The position numbers and the translations under genes are program-made. This document shows positions 27,124 to 36,551 of a DNA stretch of 64,000 nt, piece after piece. Each line of letters starts with the position of its first letter. Within the stretch, counting starts at the first letter, position 1. This DNA is from Microlunatus endophyticus. GTDB taxonomy: Bacteria > Actinomycetota > Actinomycetes > Propionibacteriales > Propionibacteriaceae. Location: the NCBI RefSeq assembly GCF_014646195.1, contig NZ_BMMZ01000002.1, positions 434,001 through 498,000 of the forward strand. Reading direction: 5' to 3'. The notes below the pieces were generated by a model, which worked only from the letters and a program-made list of their open reading frames with translations, made no database searches and was not told the DNA's origin.

Positions 27124-27705
27124 TCAGGCACGCGGTCCCGGGTCCTGCTCCTGGCTCTGGGTCGGATCCTGGCCGGCGTCGATCGCCTTCCAGATCTCCG
27201 CCGCATCGGGCTCTCCGTCCGGTCCGAGGGGCATCCCCTGTCGGGTCGGCGTCCGTTCGAAGCGCGCAGCCCGTTGCGGCCAGCGGTTGGCGTAGCGGAC
27301 GACGAGCACGGTACCGGCCAGCACGGCGAGCCAGCTGACCACGTAGCCGATGCTGCCTCCGGTCGCGTGCAACTGATAGCTGGAGGCCAGGCTGGTCTTG
27401 CGGAGCTCGGTGAACACCTCGTCGGAATCGGGGCGCTGCCAGGGCAGGAAGATCACCGCCAGGATGCTGATCACACCGACGACGACGGCGACGATCCGGC
27501 GCCCGGTGGCTCGTAGGGTCAGCATCAACAGCGATCCGGCGAGGACGGCGACGCCGAGCACCTCGGCGACTCCCCCGGTGATCGCGGTCCCGCTGAACCG
27601 CGTCCGGGAATCGACGTAATACCACGGAACGGTGGCCATCGCGACGACGGCGATCGCGCCCAGCACCAGCAGGGCGAACGCGACCGTACGGGTGCGGGCG
27701 CTCAC
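27124..27705 (-). CDS. Trp-biosynthesis-associated membrane protein (TIGR02234 type)
   Basis: A 193-aa protein with four membrane helices (about 8-28, 43-63, 70-88, 119-137) and a hydrophilic tail, matching the Trp_oprn_chp family that sits after trpE in actinobacteria. The WYY motif after the first helix and the periplasmic loop are typical. Its GTG start overlaps the trpE stop (GTGA). Function unknown; perhaps transport or regulation of tryptophan. Confidence 0.85.
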   Translation of the reverse strand: MSARTRTVAFALLVLGAIAVVAMATVPWYYVDSRTRFSGTAITGGVAEVLGVAVLAGSLLMLTLRATGRRIVAVVVGVISILAVIFLPWQRPDSDEVFTELRKTSLASSYQLHATGGSIGYVVSWLAVLAGTVLVVRYANRWPQRAARFERTPTRQGMPLGPDGEPDAAEIWKAIDAGQDPTQSQEQDPGPRA

Positions 27706-29282
27706 GCCGACGGGCCGACGGTGGTGCGGACCGGGACGAACGTCTCGGCGATCGACAGCGCCCTGATCACCGCGGCCGCCTTGTTCTGCGACTCCTGGTC
27801 CTCCAAGGCCGGAACCGAGTCGGCGACGATGCCGCCGCCGGCCTGGATGTAGGCGGTGCCGTCGCGCAGCACCGCGGTCCGGATCGCGATCGCGGCGTCG
27901 CCGTCGCCGGCGAAGTCGAGGTAGCCGACCACTCCTCCGTAGAGCCCGCGCCGGGACACCTCGAGCTTGTCGATGATCTCCATCGCCCGCACCTTGGGCG
28001 CCCCGGACAGCGTGCCGGCCGGGAAGGCCGCCAGGATCACATCCAGGGCACTACGGTCCTCGGCGATCTCGCCGACGACCGTCGACTCCAGATGCATGAT
28101 GTGGCTGTAGCGCCGTACCTCGGCGAATTCGATCACCTCGACCGTGCCCGGCCGGCAGACCCGACCAAGATCATTGCGACCGAGGTCGACCAGCATCAGG
28201 TGCTCGGCCCGTTCCTTCTCGTCCGAGCGCAGCTCGGCCTCCAGGAGTTGATCTTCGCGATCATCGGCGCCGCGCGGTTTGGACCCGGCGATCGGGTGCG
28301 TCAGCGCGGTACGGCCCTTGACCGTGACCAGCGCCTCCGGACTAGAGCCGACGATGTCGAACCCGTCCATCCGCAGCAGGTACATGTACGGGGACGGGTT
28401 GGACAGCCGCAGTACCCGGTAGACGTCGAGGGCGTCCGCGGTGGTGTCCACCTCGAAGCGCTGGCTGACGACGATCTGAAACGCCTCTCCCGCCTCGATC
28501 TCCTGCACAGCGGCGCGGACCGCGTCCTGGTACTCCTCGCCGCTGCGCTGCCGGCGCACCGGCAGCTGGTGACCCAGGTCGGCCGCCGCCGCGGTGGGCG
28601 GCGTGGGAAGGCCGACGGCCGCGGTCATGTCTTCGACCCGTCGGACGGCATCGGAGTACGCCTCGTCCACCCGCTCGTCGGTTCCGTCGTAGTTGATCGC
28701 ATTGGCGATCAGCCAGACCTCGCCGGTCTCGTGATCGAGGACGGCGAGATCGCTGGCCAGCATGAAGCCGAGTTCGGGGATGTGCAGGTCGTCGTGGTTG
28801 GTGTCCGGCAGCAGCTCGACCCGGCGGATCACGTCGTAGGACAGGTAGCCCACCATCCCGGAGGTGAAGGACGGCAACCCGTCGATCCGGGCGGTGTGCA
28901 GCAGCCGCAAGGTCTCCTGCAGCGCCTGGACCGGATCACCTCCGGTGGGCAGTCCGGCCGGCGGATTGCCGGTCCAGTACGCCACACCGTCGCGTTCGGA
29001 CAGGGTCGCCACCGAATTGACGCCGATGAAGGAATACCGGGCCCAGACGCCGTTGTGCTCGGCCGACTCCAGCAGATAACTGCCGACCCGGTTGCCGGCC
29101 AGCTTCACGTAGAGACCGACCGCGGTCTCGGCGTCGGCCAGCAGCCGGCGGTAGACCGGCACCACCCGGCGGTCGGCTGCGTAGGCGCGGAATCCCTCCA
29201 GATCCGGCACCACGCGAGGGGTCGCGTATTCCTCAATGCTTGCGGCGTGTCGTCCGGTCGTCGAGCCATCCGCCTCGCTCAT
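27702..29282 (-). CDS. trpE: Anthranilate synthase component I
   Basis: The 526-aa chorismate-using subunit starting the tryptophan pathway. The feedback-inhibition motif LLES is present ([11 protein letters not shown]), and the catalytic blocks [13 protein letters not shown] and [12 protein letters not shown] are intact. The ATG overlaps the hisI stop (ATGA). Residues 11-25 ([16 protein letters not shown] region) form an extra N-terminal stretch encoded by a copy of the 36-bp dispersed repeat; the usual TrpE N-terminus resumes at [18 protein letters not shown]. No trpG is adjacent. Confidence 0.96.
   Translation of the reverse strand: MSEADGSTTGRHAASIEEYATPRVVPDLEGFRAYAADRRVVPVYRRLLADAETAVGLYVKLAGNRVGSYLLESAEHNGVWARYSFIGVNSVATLSERDGVAYWTGNPPAGLPTGGDPVQALQETLRLLHTARIDGLPSFTSGMVGYLSYDVIRRVELLPDTNHDDLHIPELGFMLASDLAVLDHETGEVWLIANAINYDGTDERVDEAYSDAVRRVEDMTAAVGLPTPPTAAAADLGHQLPVRRQRSGEEYQDAVRAAVQEIEAGEAFQIVVSQRFEVDTTADALDVYRVLRLSNPSPYMYLLRMDGFDIVGSSPEALVTVKGRTALTHPIAGSKPRGADDREDQLLEAELRSDEKERAEHLMLVDLGRNDLGRVCRPGTVEVIEFAEVRRYSHIMHLESTVVGEIAEDRSALDVILAAFPAGTLSGAPKVRAMEIIDKLEVSRRGLYGGVVGYLDFAGDGDAAIAIRTAVLRDGTAYIQAGGGIVADSVPALEDQESQNKAAAVIRALSIAETFVPVRTTVGPSA
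29212..29247 (-). repeat. 36-bp dispersed palindromic element, copy 2 (inside trpE)
   Basis: On the coding strand it begins CGCCGCAAGCATTGAGGA and ends in CCCCTCGCGT, so the 3' arm is degenerate compared with other copies. It encodes [12 protein letters not shown] near the TrpE N-terminus, in the same frame as in the glucosidase gene. Confidence 0.8.
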
Positions 29283-29689
29283 CGCGCAACCCCGGCCGTC
29301 GCGGGCAGCACCCGGTCGTCGAAACAGCTGCGCGTGCCGGTGTGACAGGCCGGGCCCTCCTGGTCGACCTTGATCAACAATGTGTCGCCGTCGCAGTCCA
29401 GCCGGACCTCGCGGACCCACTGCCGGTTGCCGCTGGTCTCGCCCTTGACCCAATACTCCTTGCGGCTGCGGGACCAGAAGGTAGTCCGCCCGGTCGCCAG
29501 GGTCCGACTCAGCGCCTCGTCGTCCATCCAGCCGACCATCAGCACCTCGCCGCTGTCGTGCTGTTGAATCACCGCGGTGACCAGACCCGCGCCGTCCCGC
29601 TTCAGCAGATCGGCGATCTCTGGGTCCAGCGTGCTGGGTGATGAGGAACCAGATGAGGAACCGCCAGATGAGGAACCGATTGACGTCAC
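29279..29689 (-). CDS. hisI: Phosphoribosyl-AMP cyclohydrolase
   Basis: A 136-aa enzyme opening the adenine ring in histidine synthesis. The family motifs [18 protein letters not shown] and [15 protein letters not shown] are present, and the metal-binding cysteines lie in [14 protein letters not shown] 29689 is chosen from GGGGAG 10 nt upstream. The first about 20 residues are a Gly/Ser-rich extension (repeated GSSS) encoded by short tandem repeats, absent from typical HisI. It heads the trp operon and overlaps trpE. Confidence 0.94.
   Translation of the reverse strand: MTSIGSSSGGSSSGSSSPSTLDPEIADLLKRDGAGLVTAVIQQHDSGEVLMVGWMDDEALSRTLATGRTTFWSRSRKEYWVKGETSGNRQWVREVRLDCDGDTLLIKVDQEGPACHTGTRSCFDDRVLPATAGVAR
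29640..29680 (-). repeat. Short tandem repeat encoding GSSS units in hisI
   Basis: Three imperfect units starting GATGAGGAACC (12, 15 and 14 bp on the plus strand) encode the Ser/Gly-rich N-terminal linker of HisI. Confidence 0.8.
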
Positions 29690-29769
29690 CCGGCCATTCT
29701 CCCCTGCCGGGCCAGCCGGAATCCAACCACCGCCCGGCAGGCGGTTGAGGACCGCGGCGACCGGTGCCC

Positions 29770-29775
29770 TAGCAT
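29770..29775 (+). promoter_or_regulatory. -10 element TAGCAT, 7 nt before TIGR03085 gene
   Basis: TAGCAT is followed by CGCGCCT and ATG 29783, with no Shine-Dalgarno; a leaderless transcript is likely. Lies in the 93-bp divergent gap with hisI. Confidence 0.5.
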
Positions 29776-29782
29776 CGCGCCT

Positions 29783-30445
29783 ATGACCTTTGCCAAGGAC
29801 GAACGCGTCGCACTCTGCGACCTGCTCGTCGAGGTCGGCCCGGATGCTCCGACCTTGTGCACAGGATGGACGACCCACGACCTGGCCGCGCATCTGTGGA
29901 TCCGCGAGACCGATCCGGTCGGCGCGCCCGGCATCGCGGTCAAGCCGCTGTCCGGTCTGACCGAGCGCCGGATGGCCGAGACCAAGGCCCGGTGGTCCTT
30001 TCCCGAACTGGTGACTCGGATCCGCAACGGTCCGGCCCGATTCTCGATCTTCGCGTTGCCGGGCGTCGACGAGCCCGCCAACGGCACTGAGTACTTCGTC
30101 CACCACGAGGACGTCCGGCGGGCCGGTGACCAGCCGCTCGGTCCGCGCGATCTCGGTCCCGAGATCGAGGACCTGATGTGGCGACGGCTCAAGCTGATGG
30201 GCCGGGCATTCTTCCGCCGGGCCAAGGTCGGCGTCGTTCTGGAGCGGGTGCCGGTCACTGCTGCCGATCCGGACACCGAGCCCGAAACCGTACGGGCCCA
30301 GACCGGCGCGCCGATCGTCACCGCCGTCGGCAAGCCGAGTGAACTGGTGCTTTTCGCCAACGGCCGCACCTCGGCCGCAGACGTGAAGCTGGTCGGTGAG
30401 CAGGATGCGGTCGACGCCCTGCTGGGCAGCGATCTGGCCCTCTGA
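29783..30445 (+). CDS. TIGR03085-family metal-binding protein
   Basis: A 220-aa protein of the DinB/mycothiol-dependent maleylpyruvate isomerase-like superfamily. Likely metal ligands are the histidines in [13 protein letters not shown] and [12 protein letters not shown]. Such proteins are widespread in mycothiol-producing actinobacteria; the reaction is unknown. It is transcribed alone, divergent from hisI, and ends 5 bp before a 36-bp dispersed element. Confidence 0.8.
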   Translation: MTFAKDERVALCDLLVEVGPDAPTLCTGWTTHDLAAHLWIRETDPVGAPGIAVKPLSGLTERRMAETKARWSFPELVTRIRNGPARFSIFALPGVDEPANGTEYFVHHEDVRRAGDQPLGPRDLGPEIEDLMWRRLKLMGRAFFRRAKVGVVLERVPVTAADPDTEPETVRAQTGAPIVTAVGKPSELVLFANGRTSAADVKLVGEQDAVDALLGSDLAL

Positions 30446-30450
30446 CCCAT

Positions 30451-30486
30451 CGCCGAGGGGTCACATATTCCCTCATATTTGCGGCG
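30451..30486 (-). repeat. 36-bp dispersed palindromic element, copy 3 (intergenic)
   Basis: CGCCG and CGGCG ends are both perfect. It lies between the convergent TIGR03085 and CoA racemase genes, 5 bp after the first stop and 31 bp after the second. Read in the same frame as the coding copies, it is open ([14 protein letters not shown]). The stem could act as a transcription terminator for either gene. Confidence 0.85.
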
Positions 30487-30517
30487 CGTCGCCGATCAAG
30501 CGGCCGCCCGCGGCAAG

Positions 30518-31654
30518 TCAGCCGATGACGCCGACGGACCGCAGCCGCTGTCGCTCGTCGGCGCCGACCCCGAGCTCGTCGAGAACGGCGTCGGTGTCGG
30601 CGCCTGTCCCTGGGATCGCACCGGCGGAGGTCGTCGTACGAGACAAGCGCGGCACCGGACCGGCAACCTGACAGTCGTCAAGCGTGACGAAGCTCTGCCG
30701 GGCTCGGTTGTGCGGATGCTGCGGTGCCTCGGTCAGGCTCAGGACCGGGGCGACGCAGGCATCTGTGTCGGCGAAGATCTCCGCCCATTCGTCCCGGGAC
30801 CGGGTCGCGAACCGCCCTGCCAGCCAGTCGGCACACGCCGACCACTGCTCGGTGACGTACGGACTCGGCACTTCGTCGGGCTCAGCGCCGAGGACCCGCA
30901 TCAACTCGGCCCAGAATTTCGGCTCCAAGGCCCCGACCGCCACGTAGCGCCCGTCCTCGCACCGGTAGCAGCGGTAGTTCGGCGCGCCGCCGTCCAAGAG
31001 GTTGCGCTCACGTTCGTCGGTCCAGTCACCGCTACCCAGGAACTGCCGGGTCATGGTGCTCAGGTACGCCGCGCCCTCGGTCATCGCCGCGTCGATCACC
31101 TGGCCCTCGCCAGTGGCCCGGGCGTGGACCAGCGCCGCCAGGATCCCGCCGGCAAGCACCAATGATCCACCAGCGAAGTCAGCCAGATAGTTCACCGGCG
31201 GGACGGGCGCGCGATCGTGTTCGCCGATCCCGTGCAGGGCGCCGCTGATCGCCAGATAGGTGATGTCGTGACCGGCGGTTCGGCTCAGCGGACCGTCCTG
31301 TCCCCAGCCGGTCATGCGGCCGTAGACCAGCGCCGGATTGCGTGCCAGAGCTGCTTCGGGGCCGATGCCCAGCCGCTCCGCGACGCCAGGCCGGAAGCCC
31401 TCGATCAGCACGTCGGACCGCTCGATGATCCTGAGTGCCAGGTCGGCACCACCCGGCCGGCGAAGATCGAGTCCGATCGAACGCCGGCCGCGGTCCAGCG
31501 CACCCGGAGCGAATTCCAGTCCGGTCCCTGTCCCCGGCAGCCGATCGATCTTGATCACCGACGCACCAAGATCGGCAAGGAACATGCCCAGGAACGGAAC
31601 CGGCCCGATCGCCGGCAGCTCGAGTACGCGTACGCCTTCCAGTGGCCCGACCAT
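30518..31654 (-). CDS. Alpha-methylacyl-CoA racemase (CaiB/BaiF family)
   Basis: A 378-aa CoA-transferase-fold racemase for 2-methylacyl-CoA thioesters, used in branched-chain or sterol-chain breakdown. Residues matching the catalytic His, Asp and Glu of mycobacterial MCR are visible in AGHDITYL, NYLADFAGG and ALEPKFW. N-terminal GVRVLELPAIGPVPFLGMFLADLGA is typical. The start at ATG 31654 follows GGGAGG at 8 nt; two GTGs just upstream are in frame. This Shine-Dalgarno/ATG block is tandemly duplicated upstream. A CaiB transferase is the alternative. Confidence 0.86.
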   Translation of the reverse strand: MVGPLEGVRVLELPAIGPVPFLGMFLADLGASVIKIDRLPGTGTGLEFAPGALDRGRRSIGLDLRRPGGADLALRIIERSDVLIEGFRPGVAERLGIGPEAALARNPALVYGRMTGWGQDGPLSRTAGHDITYLAISGALHGIGEHDRAPVPPVNYLADFAGGSLVLAGGILAALVHARATGEGQVIDAAMTEGAAYLSTMTRQFLGSGDWTDERERNLLDGGAPNYRCYRCEDGRYVAVGALEPKFWAELMRVLGAEPDEVPSPYVTEQWSACADWLAGRFATRSRDEWAEIFADTDACVAPVLSLTEAPQHPHNRARQSFVTLDDCQVAGPVPRLSRTTTSAGAIPGTGADTDAVLDELGVGADERQRLRSVGVIG

Positions 31655-31695
31655 GATCACCACCTCCCATGATCACCACCTCCCATGATCACCGC
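31652..31695 (-). repeat. 16-bp tandem repeat duplicating the ribosome site and start of the racemase gene
   Basis: Plus-strand unit CATGATCACCACCTCC occurs at 31652-31667 and 31668-31683, then a partial unit at 31684-31695. On the coding strand each full unit carries GGGAGG and an ATG 8 nt later; because 16 is not a multiple of three, the ATGs fall in different frames. Confidence 0.85.
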
Positions 31696-31732
31696 TTCGA
31701 GGAAGCCAGTGAGCAACCGAGAACGCCCGACA

Positions 31733-31768
31733 CGCCGCAGAAATGAGGGACTTAGTGACTCCTCGGCG
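31733..31768 (+). repeat. 36-bp dispersed palindromic element, copy 4 (intergenic)
   Basis: Begins CGCCGCAGAAATGAGGGA and ends CTCCTCGGCG. It lies 8 bp beyond the gatB stop, between gatB and the racemase gene. In the shared frame it reads HAAEMRDLVTPRRV without a stop. Confidence 0.85.
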
Positions 31769-31776
31769 GGTCGGGG

Positions 31777-33273
31777 TTAGCCGAGCTTCTCCAAGATCAA
31801 CTCCCGGACCCGGCCGGCGTCAGCCTGACCTCTCATCTGCTTCATCACCGCTCCGATCAACGCACCGGCCGCAGCCAGCTTGCCATCCCTGATCTTGTCC
31901 GCGACGTCCGGGTTGGCGGCGATCGCGGCATCGACGGCCTCGGACAGCGCGCCGTCGTCGGAGACGACGGCCAGCCCGCGAGCCTCGACTACCTCGGCCG
32001 GACCGCCCTGACCGGCGAGCACGTGCTCGATCACCTGCCGGGCCAGCTTGTCGTTGATCGTCTTGCCGTCGACCAGACCCTGCAACTCGGCGACCTGGGC
32101 CGGAGTCATGCCGACCGACTCCAGCTCGACGCCGGCGTCGTTGGCCTTGCGCGACAATTCACCCATCCACCACTTGCGGGCAGCCTGCGCGGGTGCGCCG
32201 GCGGCCACGGTCTCCTCGATCAGATCGACCGCGCCGGCACTGACGACATCCCGCATCTCCAGGTCGGAAAAGCCCCAGTCGGCCAGCAACCGCTTGCGAC
32301 GTTGGGCCGGCGGCTCCGGCAGCGTCGTACGCAGCTGCTCAACCCACTCCCGGCTCGGTGCCACCGGGACAAGATCAGGTTCGGGGAAGTACCGGTAGTC
32401 CTCGGCCTGTTCCTTGCTCCGGCCCGACGACGTGCTGCCGTCCAGTTCGTGGAAGTGCCGCGTCTCCTGATGCACCTTCTCGCCGGCATCCAGCAGCGCC
32501 GCCTGCCTGGTGATCTCGTAGGTCAGTGCCCGCTCGATGCTGCGCAGCGAGTTGACATTCTTGGTCTCGGTTCGCAGCCCGTACTCCTCGCGGCCGATCG
32601 GCCGCAGGCTGACGTTGGCGTCGCAACGCACCGACCCCTGCTCCATCCGGGCATCGGAGACATCCAGCGCCTTGACCAGGTCACGCAGCATCGCGACGTA
32701 GGCCCGGGCCACCTGCGGCGCCTTGTCGCCGGTGCCCTCGATCGGCTTGGTGACGATCTCGATCAGCGGTGTGCCGGCGCGGTTGTAGTCCATGGCCGAA
32801 TGATCGGCACCCTGGATCCGGCCGGTCGCACCACCGATGTGCAGCGATTTGCCGGCGTCCTCCTCCATATGGGCCCGTTCGATCTCGATCCGGTACGTCT
32901 GACCGTCCACCTCGACGTCGACGTGGCCGTCGTAGGCGATCGGCTCGTCGTACTGGGAGATCTGGTAGTTCTTCGGCACGTCGGGATAGAAGTAGTTCTT
33001 CCGCGCGAACCGGCACCACTCGGCAATCTTGCAGTTCAGCGCCAGCCCGATCCGGATCGCCGACTCGACAGCCTTCTCGTTCACCACCGGCAGCGAGCCG
33101 GGCAGCCCGAGGCAGACGGGGCAGGTGTGGGTGTTGGGCTCGCCGCCGAATTCGTTGATGCAGCCGCAGAACATCTTGGTCCTGGTGTTCAACTCGACAT
33201 GCACCTCGAGGCCGAGCACCGGATCGTACTTGGCCAGCGCGTCCTCGTACTTCATCAATGCCGCGGTGCTCAT
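31777..33273 (-). CDS. gatB: Asp-tRNA(Asn)/Glu-tRNA(Gln) amidotransferase subunit B
   Basis: The 498-aa tRNA-binding kinase/transamidase subunit of GatCAB. The N-terminal [19 protein letters not shown] and [15 protein letters not shown] hold the zinc cysteines and active-site region; the C-terminal YqeY-like tail ends [19 protein letters not shown] overlaps the gatA stop (ATGA). It is the last gene of the gatCAB operon. Confidence 0.97.
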   Translation of the reverse strand: MSTAALMKYEDALAKYDPVLGLEVHVELNTRTKMFCGCINEFGGEPNTHTCPVCLGLPGSLPVVNEKAVESAIRIGLALNCKIAEWCRFARKNYFYPDVPKNYQISQYDEPIAYDGHVDVEVDGQTYRIEIERAHMEEDAGKSLHIGGATGRIQGADHSAMDYNRAGTPLIEIVTKPIEGTGDKAPQVARAYVAMLRDLVKALDVSDARMEQGSVRCDANVSLRPIGREEYGLRTETKNVNSLRSIERALTYEITRQAALLDAGEKVHQETRHFHELDGSTSSGRSKEQAEDYRYFPEPDLVPVAPSREWVEQLRTTLPEPPAQRRKRLLADWGFSDLEMRDVVSAGAVDLIEETVAAGAPAQAARKWWMGELSRKANDAGVELESVGMTPAQVAELQGLVDGKTINDKLARQVIEHVLAGQGGPAEVVEARGLAVVSDDGALSEAVDAAIAANPDVADKIRDGKLAAAGALIGAVMKQMRGQADAGRVRELILEKLG

Positions 33274-34796
33274 CGGGCCGCCTCCAGTTCCGGAATCGTG
33301 GAGAGCAACGAACCGCCCCAGTCGGAGGTCAGTGCCCGCTCCAGTGCCGCACCGACCCGGTACAGCCGATCATCGGCCAGCGGCGGCGCGATCACCTGTA
33401 GACCGACCGGCAGCCCATCCTCCGGCGCCAGCCCGACCGGGAACGACGCACTCGCGTTGCCGGCCAGGTTGCTCGGGATGGTGCACAGGTCGTTGAGGTA
33501 CATCGCCAGCGGGTCGTCGATCTTCTCGCCCAGCTTGAAGGCGGTCGTCGGGGTGGTCGGCGAGACCAGCACGTCGACCTGTTCGTACGCCTTGTTGAAA
33601 TCGTTGATGATCAAGGTCCGGACCTTCTGCGCCTGACCGTAATAGGCGTCGTAATAGCCGCTGGACAAGGCATAGGTGCCGATCATGATCCGGCGCTTGA
33701 CCTCCGCACCGAAGCCGGCCTCACGGGTCGCGGCCATCACTTCCTCGGCACTGGCCGACCCGTTGTCACCGACCCGCATGCCGTAACGCATCGAGTCGAA
33801 CTTGGCCAGGTTGGAGGATGCCTCGCTCGGCAGGATCAGGTAGTAGGCCGGCATCGCATAGGTGAAGCTCGGGCAGGACACCTCGACGATCTCGGCGCCG
33901 AGCTTCTCGAGCTGCCCGACGGCCTCCCGGAAGCGCTGCTCGACCCCCGGTGCGTAGCCCTCACCGGAGAACTCGGTGACCACGCCGATCTTCATCCCGC
34001 TGACGTCGCCCGACCGGGCCGCCTCGACGACCGCAGGAACAGGGGCGTCGATCGAGGTCGAGTCGTACGGGTCGTAGCCGGCGATCACCTCGTGCAGCAG
34101 GGCCGCGTCCAGGACCGTACGCGCGCAGGGCCCCGGCTGGTCGAGACTGGACGCCAGCGCGACCAGCCCGTAGCGGGAAGTGCCGCCGTAGGTCGGCTTG
34201 ACGCCGACGGTGCCGGTCACCGCAGCCGGCTGCCGGATAGAGCCACCGGTGTCGGTGCCGATCGCCAGCGGCGCCTCGAAGGCGGCCAGCGAGGCCGACG
34301 AGCCGCCGCCCGAACCGCCGGGGATCCGGTCCAGATCCCACGGGTTGTGGGTCGGGCCGTAGGCCGAGTTCTCGGTCGAGGACCCCATCGCGAACTCGTC
34401 CATGTTGGTCTTGCCGAGGATCACGATGCCGGCGTCCAGCAGCCGCTTGGTGACGGTCGCGTCGTACGGCGGGACCCAGCCCTGCAGGAACTTGGACCCG
34501 CAGGTGGTCGGGGCGCCTGAGTAGGTGAGCACGTCCTTCAGCGCGAGCGGGACGCCGGCCAGCGGTCCGACCTGCTCACCTGCGGTGATCCTGGCATCGA
34601 CTGCGGCGGCCTGGGCCAGTGCCCGTTCGCCGTCGACATGCAGGAAGGCGTGAACCGCCGGATCGACAGCCGCGATCCGGTCCAGATGGGCCTGGGTGAC
34701 CTCGACCGCGCTGACCTCCTGCGCGGCGATCTTGGCGGCGAGATCGGCAGCGGTGCTCCTGATCAACTCGGGTCCTGAGCCTGTCGAAGGACTCAT
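33270..34796 (-). CDS. gatA: Asp-tRNA(Asn)/Glu-tRNA(Gln) amidotransferase subunit A
   Basis: The 508-aa glutaminase subunit. The amidase triad is visible: lysine in PLALKDVL, the cis-serine and nucleophile in [12 protein letters not shown], within the Gly/Ser-rich stretch [14 protein letters not shown]. Start ATG 34796 has GGGGGAGAG upstream and overlaps gatC's stop (ATGA). Codons 2-8 (SPSTGSG) lie on a 21-bp interrupted palindrome of a type I recall as a common dispersed repeat in actinobacteria. Confidence 0.96.
   Translation of the reverse strand: MSPSTGSGPELIRSTAADLAAKIAAQEVSAVEVTQAHLDRIAAVDPAVHAFLHVDGERALAQAAAVDARITAGEQVGPLAGVPLALKDVLTYSGAPTTCGSKFLQGWVPPYDATVTKRLLDAGIVILGKTNMDEFAMGSSTENSAYGPTHNPWDLDRIPGGSGGGSSASLAAFEAPLAIGTDTGGSIRQPAAVTGTVGVKPTYGGTSRYGLVALASSLDQPGPCARTVLDAALLHEVIAGYDPYDSTSIDAPVPAVVEAARSGDVSGMKIGVVTEFSGEGYAPGVEQRFREAVGQLEKLGAEIVEVSCPSFTYAMPAYYLILPSEASSNLAKFDSMRYGMRVGDNGSASAEEVMAATREAGFGAEVKRRIMIGTYALSSGYYDAYYGQAQKVRTLIINDFNKAYEQVDVLVSPTTPTTAFKLGEKIDDPLAMYLNDLCTIPSNLAGNASASFPVGLAPEDGLPVGLQVIAPPLADDRLYRVGAALERALTSDWGGSLLSTIPELEAAR
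34772..34792. repeat. 21-bp interrupted palindrome at the start of gatA
   Basis: Arms GTCCT and AGGAC flank an 11-bp centre (TGAGCCTGTCGA-type). It directly follows the gatA start codon and supplies residues 2-8. Only one copy is in the window. Confidence 0.6.
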
Positions 34797-35089
34797 GCGC
34801 TCTCCCCCAGGATCCGCGGCACCCGGAAGCGTCCGTCCTCGACCGCCGGCGCGCCGGACAGTGCCTGTTCGGCGGTCAGGCATTCCCGCACCTCGTCGGC
34901 CCGGAAGACATTGCTCAACGGCAGTGGATGGGAGGTGGGCTGGATGTCGGCTGCGGCGACCTCGCTGACCCGGGCGACATGCTCCAGGATCTGATCGAGC
35001 TGCGGAGCCAGATGCTCCAACTCCTCGGTGCTCAACTCGATCCGGGCCAGCCGGCCGAGTGCCGCCACCTCCTCGCGACTCAATGCCAC
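34793..35089 (-). CDS. gatC: Asp-tRNA(Asn)/Glu-tRNA(Gln) amidotransferase subunit C
   Basis: The 98-aa stabilising subunit that wraps GatA and GatB. The sequence [19 protein letters not shown] is the usual N-terminus. I chose GTG 35089, which has AGGGAG 6 nt upstream; GTG 35095 would add two residues but leaves no ribosome spacing. First gene of gatCAB; a strong hairpin lies in its leader. Confidence 0.93.
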   Translation of the reverse strand: MALSREEVAALGRLARIELSTEELEHLAPQLDQILEHVARVSEVAAADIQPTSHPLPLSNVFRADEVRECLTAEQALSGAPAVEDGRFRVPRILGESA

Positions 35090-35124
35090 GTCCACTCCCT
35101 GCTCATCTGTTCACTTCGTGCGTG

Positions 35125-35146
35125 CAGCGCCCGTCTGCGGGCGCTG
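35125..35146 (-). promoter_or_regulatory. Hairpin in the gatC leader (or terminator of DUF1015 gene)
   Basis: A perfect 9-bp stem CAGCGCCCG/CGGGCGCTG with a 4-nt loop. On the minus strand TAGGAT (35159-35154 region) is a plausible -10, which would place this hairpin at the very 5' end of the gatCAB mRNA. No T-run follows, so a classical terminator is less likely. Confidence 0.5.
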
Positions 35147-35202
35147 AATCATCCTAGGGCGCGAGCCCGGCGCTCTCGAACCCGATAGGTCCGGCCGACC
35201 GG

Positions 35203-36408
35203 TCAGGTCAGTGGCCGGATCACGAAGCCGGTCTTGAGCTTCGGGGTGAAGAAGGTGGACTTGGGCGGCATCAGCACTCCTTCTCGGGCGGTCCGCTCGA
35301 TCTCGGACACGCTGACCGGGCGGATCAGCACGCCCGCCGCCGCGTCTCCCGCGGCGACGGCCGCGCGGACCTCATCCACGCCGTGCTGGTAATCCACCGC
35401 GACGTCGAGTTCAGCGAGTGCGGTCTCCAGCCACAGGCCGTCCAGAGCCCGGATCCCGTCGAAGGCGCCGGCCTTCGGCTTCAGCGACCAGGTCTGCTGC
35501 GGTCCGACCAGCACCAGGAACTCCTCCGCCTCCATCCGGGCCAGGGTGCTCGCATCGGGCGGCTCGATCGGTGCCGGATCGAAGAATCGCTCCAGTGCCC
35601 GGCTGAGTTCGTCGAAGCTCCGCCCGCTGTAGAGCCGGTGGATGGCAGCAACGCTGAGCTGGTCGGCCACCAACTCGCTGATGAAGGCGAGAGTGTCCTC
35701 GGCCGGAGTGTCGTCGCGCCCGGTGGCGGCGCGGATCTCGTCACGGTGGATCCGGGCCACGCCGTAGCGGTGGTGACCGTCGGCGATCAGGACGTCGTCG
35801 GTGCCGATCAACGCCGTGATCGCGGCGATCCGCTCGGGGTCGCGGACCCGCTCGATCACGTGCCGGACGGTTCCGGCCTGCGGATCGTCGTCGACCACGT
35901 CGGCCAGCACCTCACCCGGCGCCGCCAGCAGGTCGGTCAGACCGGCAGCCAGCGACAGGCCCCAGACCGGGGACAGGTTCGCGCCGGTCGCCCGGGTCAG
36001 GTCCAGCCGATCGGTGGACGCCTTGGGTGTCGTCCGCTCGTGCGGCAGCACCCCGCCGCTGTGGTGGGCTGAACCCGTCGCAGGATCGACGACCTCGAGA
36101 CCGCCCAGAACCCCGGCGATCGACCGGTCGCGGCCGGCAGCGTCGGTGAACTGCATCCGGTAGATGCTCAGAGAAGGTTCCGGATCTGCGATCAGGACGC
36201 CATCCGCGACCCAGCGGCGGAAGAGTTCACCCGCGCGCTGGTAGCGATCATCTCCGGTGGGTACATCGACCCGGGTGATGTTGTGTGGATGCGCGGCCCG
36301 GAATCGGTCCGCCTGCTGCGGCGACAAGACGTCGTACGGCGGGGCGATCACGGATTCGATGGGGTCTCGGGCATACCTCAATGCGTGGAACGGGCTGAAT
36401 CGTGGCAC
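35203..36408 (-). CDS. DUF1015 protein
   Basis: A 401-aa protein of the widespread DUF1015 family, recognised from APPYDVLSPQQ near the N-terminus and the central ADGHHRYGVA motif. The reaction is unknown. The start is GTG 36408 with TAGCCT 7 nt upstream and no Shine-Dalgarno. It is divergent from the ACT-domain gene and upstream of gatCAB on the same strand, separated by 113 bp. Confidence 0.87.
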   Translation of the reverse strand: MPRFSPFHALRYARDPIESVIAPPYDVLSPQQADRFRAAHPHNITRVDVPTGDDRYQRAGELFRRWVADGVLIADPEPSLSIYRMQFTDAAGRDRSIAGVLGGLEVVDPATGSAHHSGGVLPHERTTPKASTDRLDLTRATGANLSPVWGLSLAAGLTDLLAAPGEVLADVVDDDPQAGTVRHVIERVRDPERIAAITALIGTDDVLIADGHHRYGVARIHRDEIRAATGRDDTPAEDTLAFISELVADQLSVAAIHRLYSGRSFDELSRALERFFDPAPIEPPDASTLARMEAEEFLVLVGPQQTWSLKPKAGAFDGIRALDGLWLETALAELDVAVDYQHGVDEVRAAVAAGDAAAGVLIRPVSVSEIERTAREGVLMPPKSTFFTPKLKTGFVIRPLT

Positions 36409-36415
36409 GGTAGTG

Positions 36416-36421
36416 AGGCTA
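36416..36421 (-). promoter_or_regulatory. -10 element TAGCCT, 7 nt before DUF1015 start
   Basis: TAGCCT, 7 nt, then GTG 36408; no Shine-Dalgarno, consistent with a leaderless mRNA. Confidence 0.5.
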
Positions 36422-36551
36422 ATCGACCGGCAACGCTGCCGCCGCCACCATCCTGATCGAACCGATCGGATCCGTCCCGGCGTCTGGCGCCGGTACCGGA
36501 TCGCAAGACGAGTGAAACATGCCGGACACCGGCGTGAGACAGGATGGGCCC

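Noticed and set aside
36366..36400. CATTGAGGTATGCC-like stretch in the DUF1015 gene start, similar to the trpE repeat copy
   Set aside because: Encodes the normal DUF1015 N-terminus (FHALRYARDPIES) and lacks the element ends.
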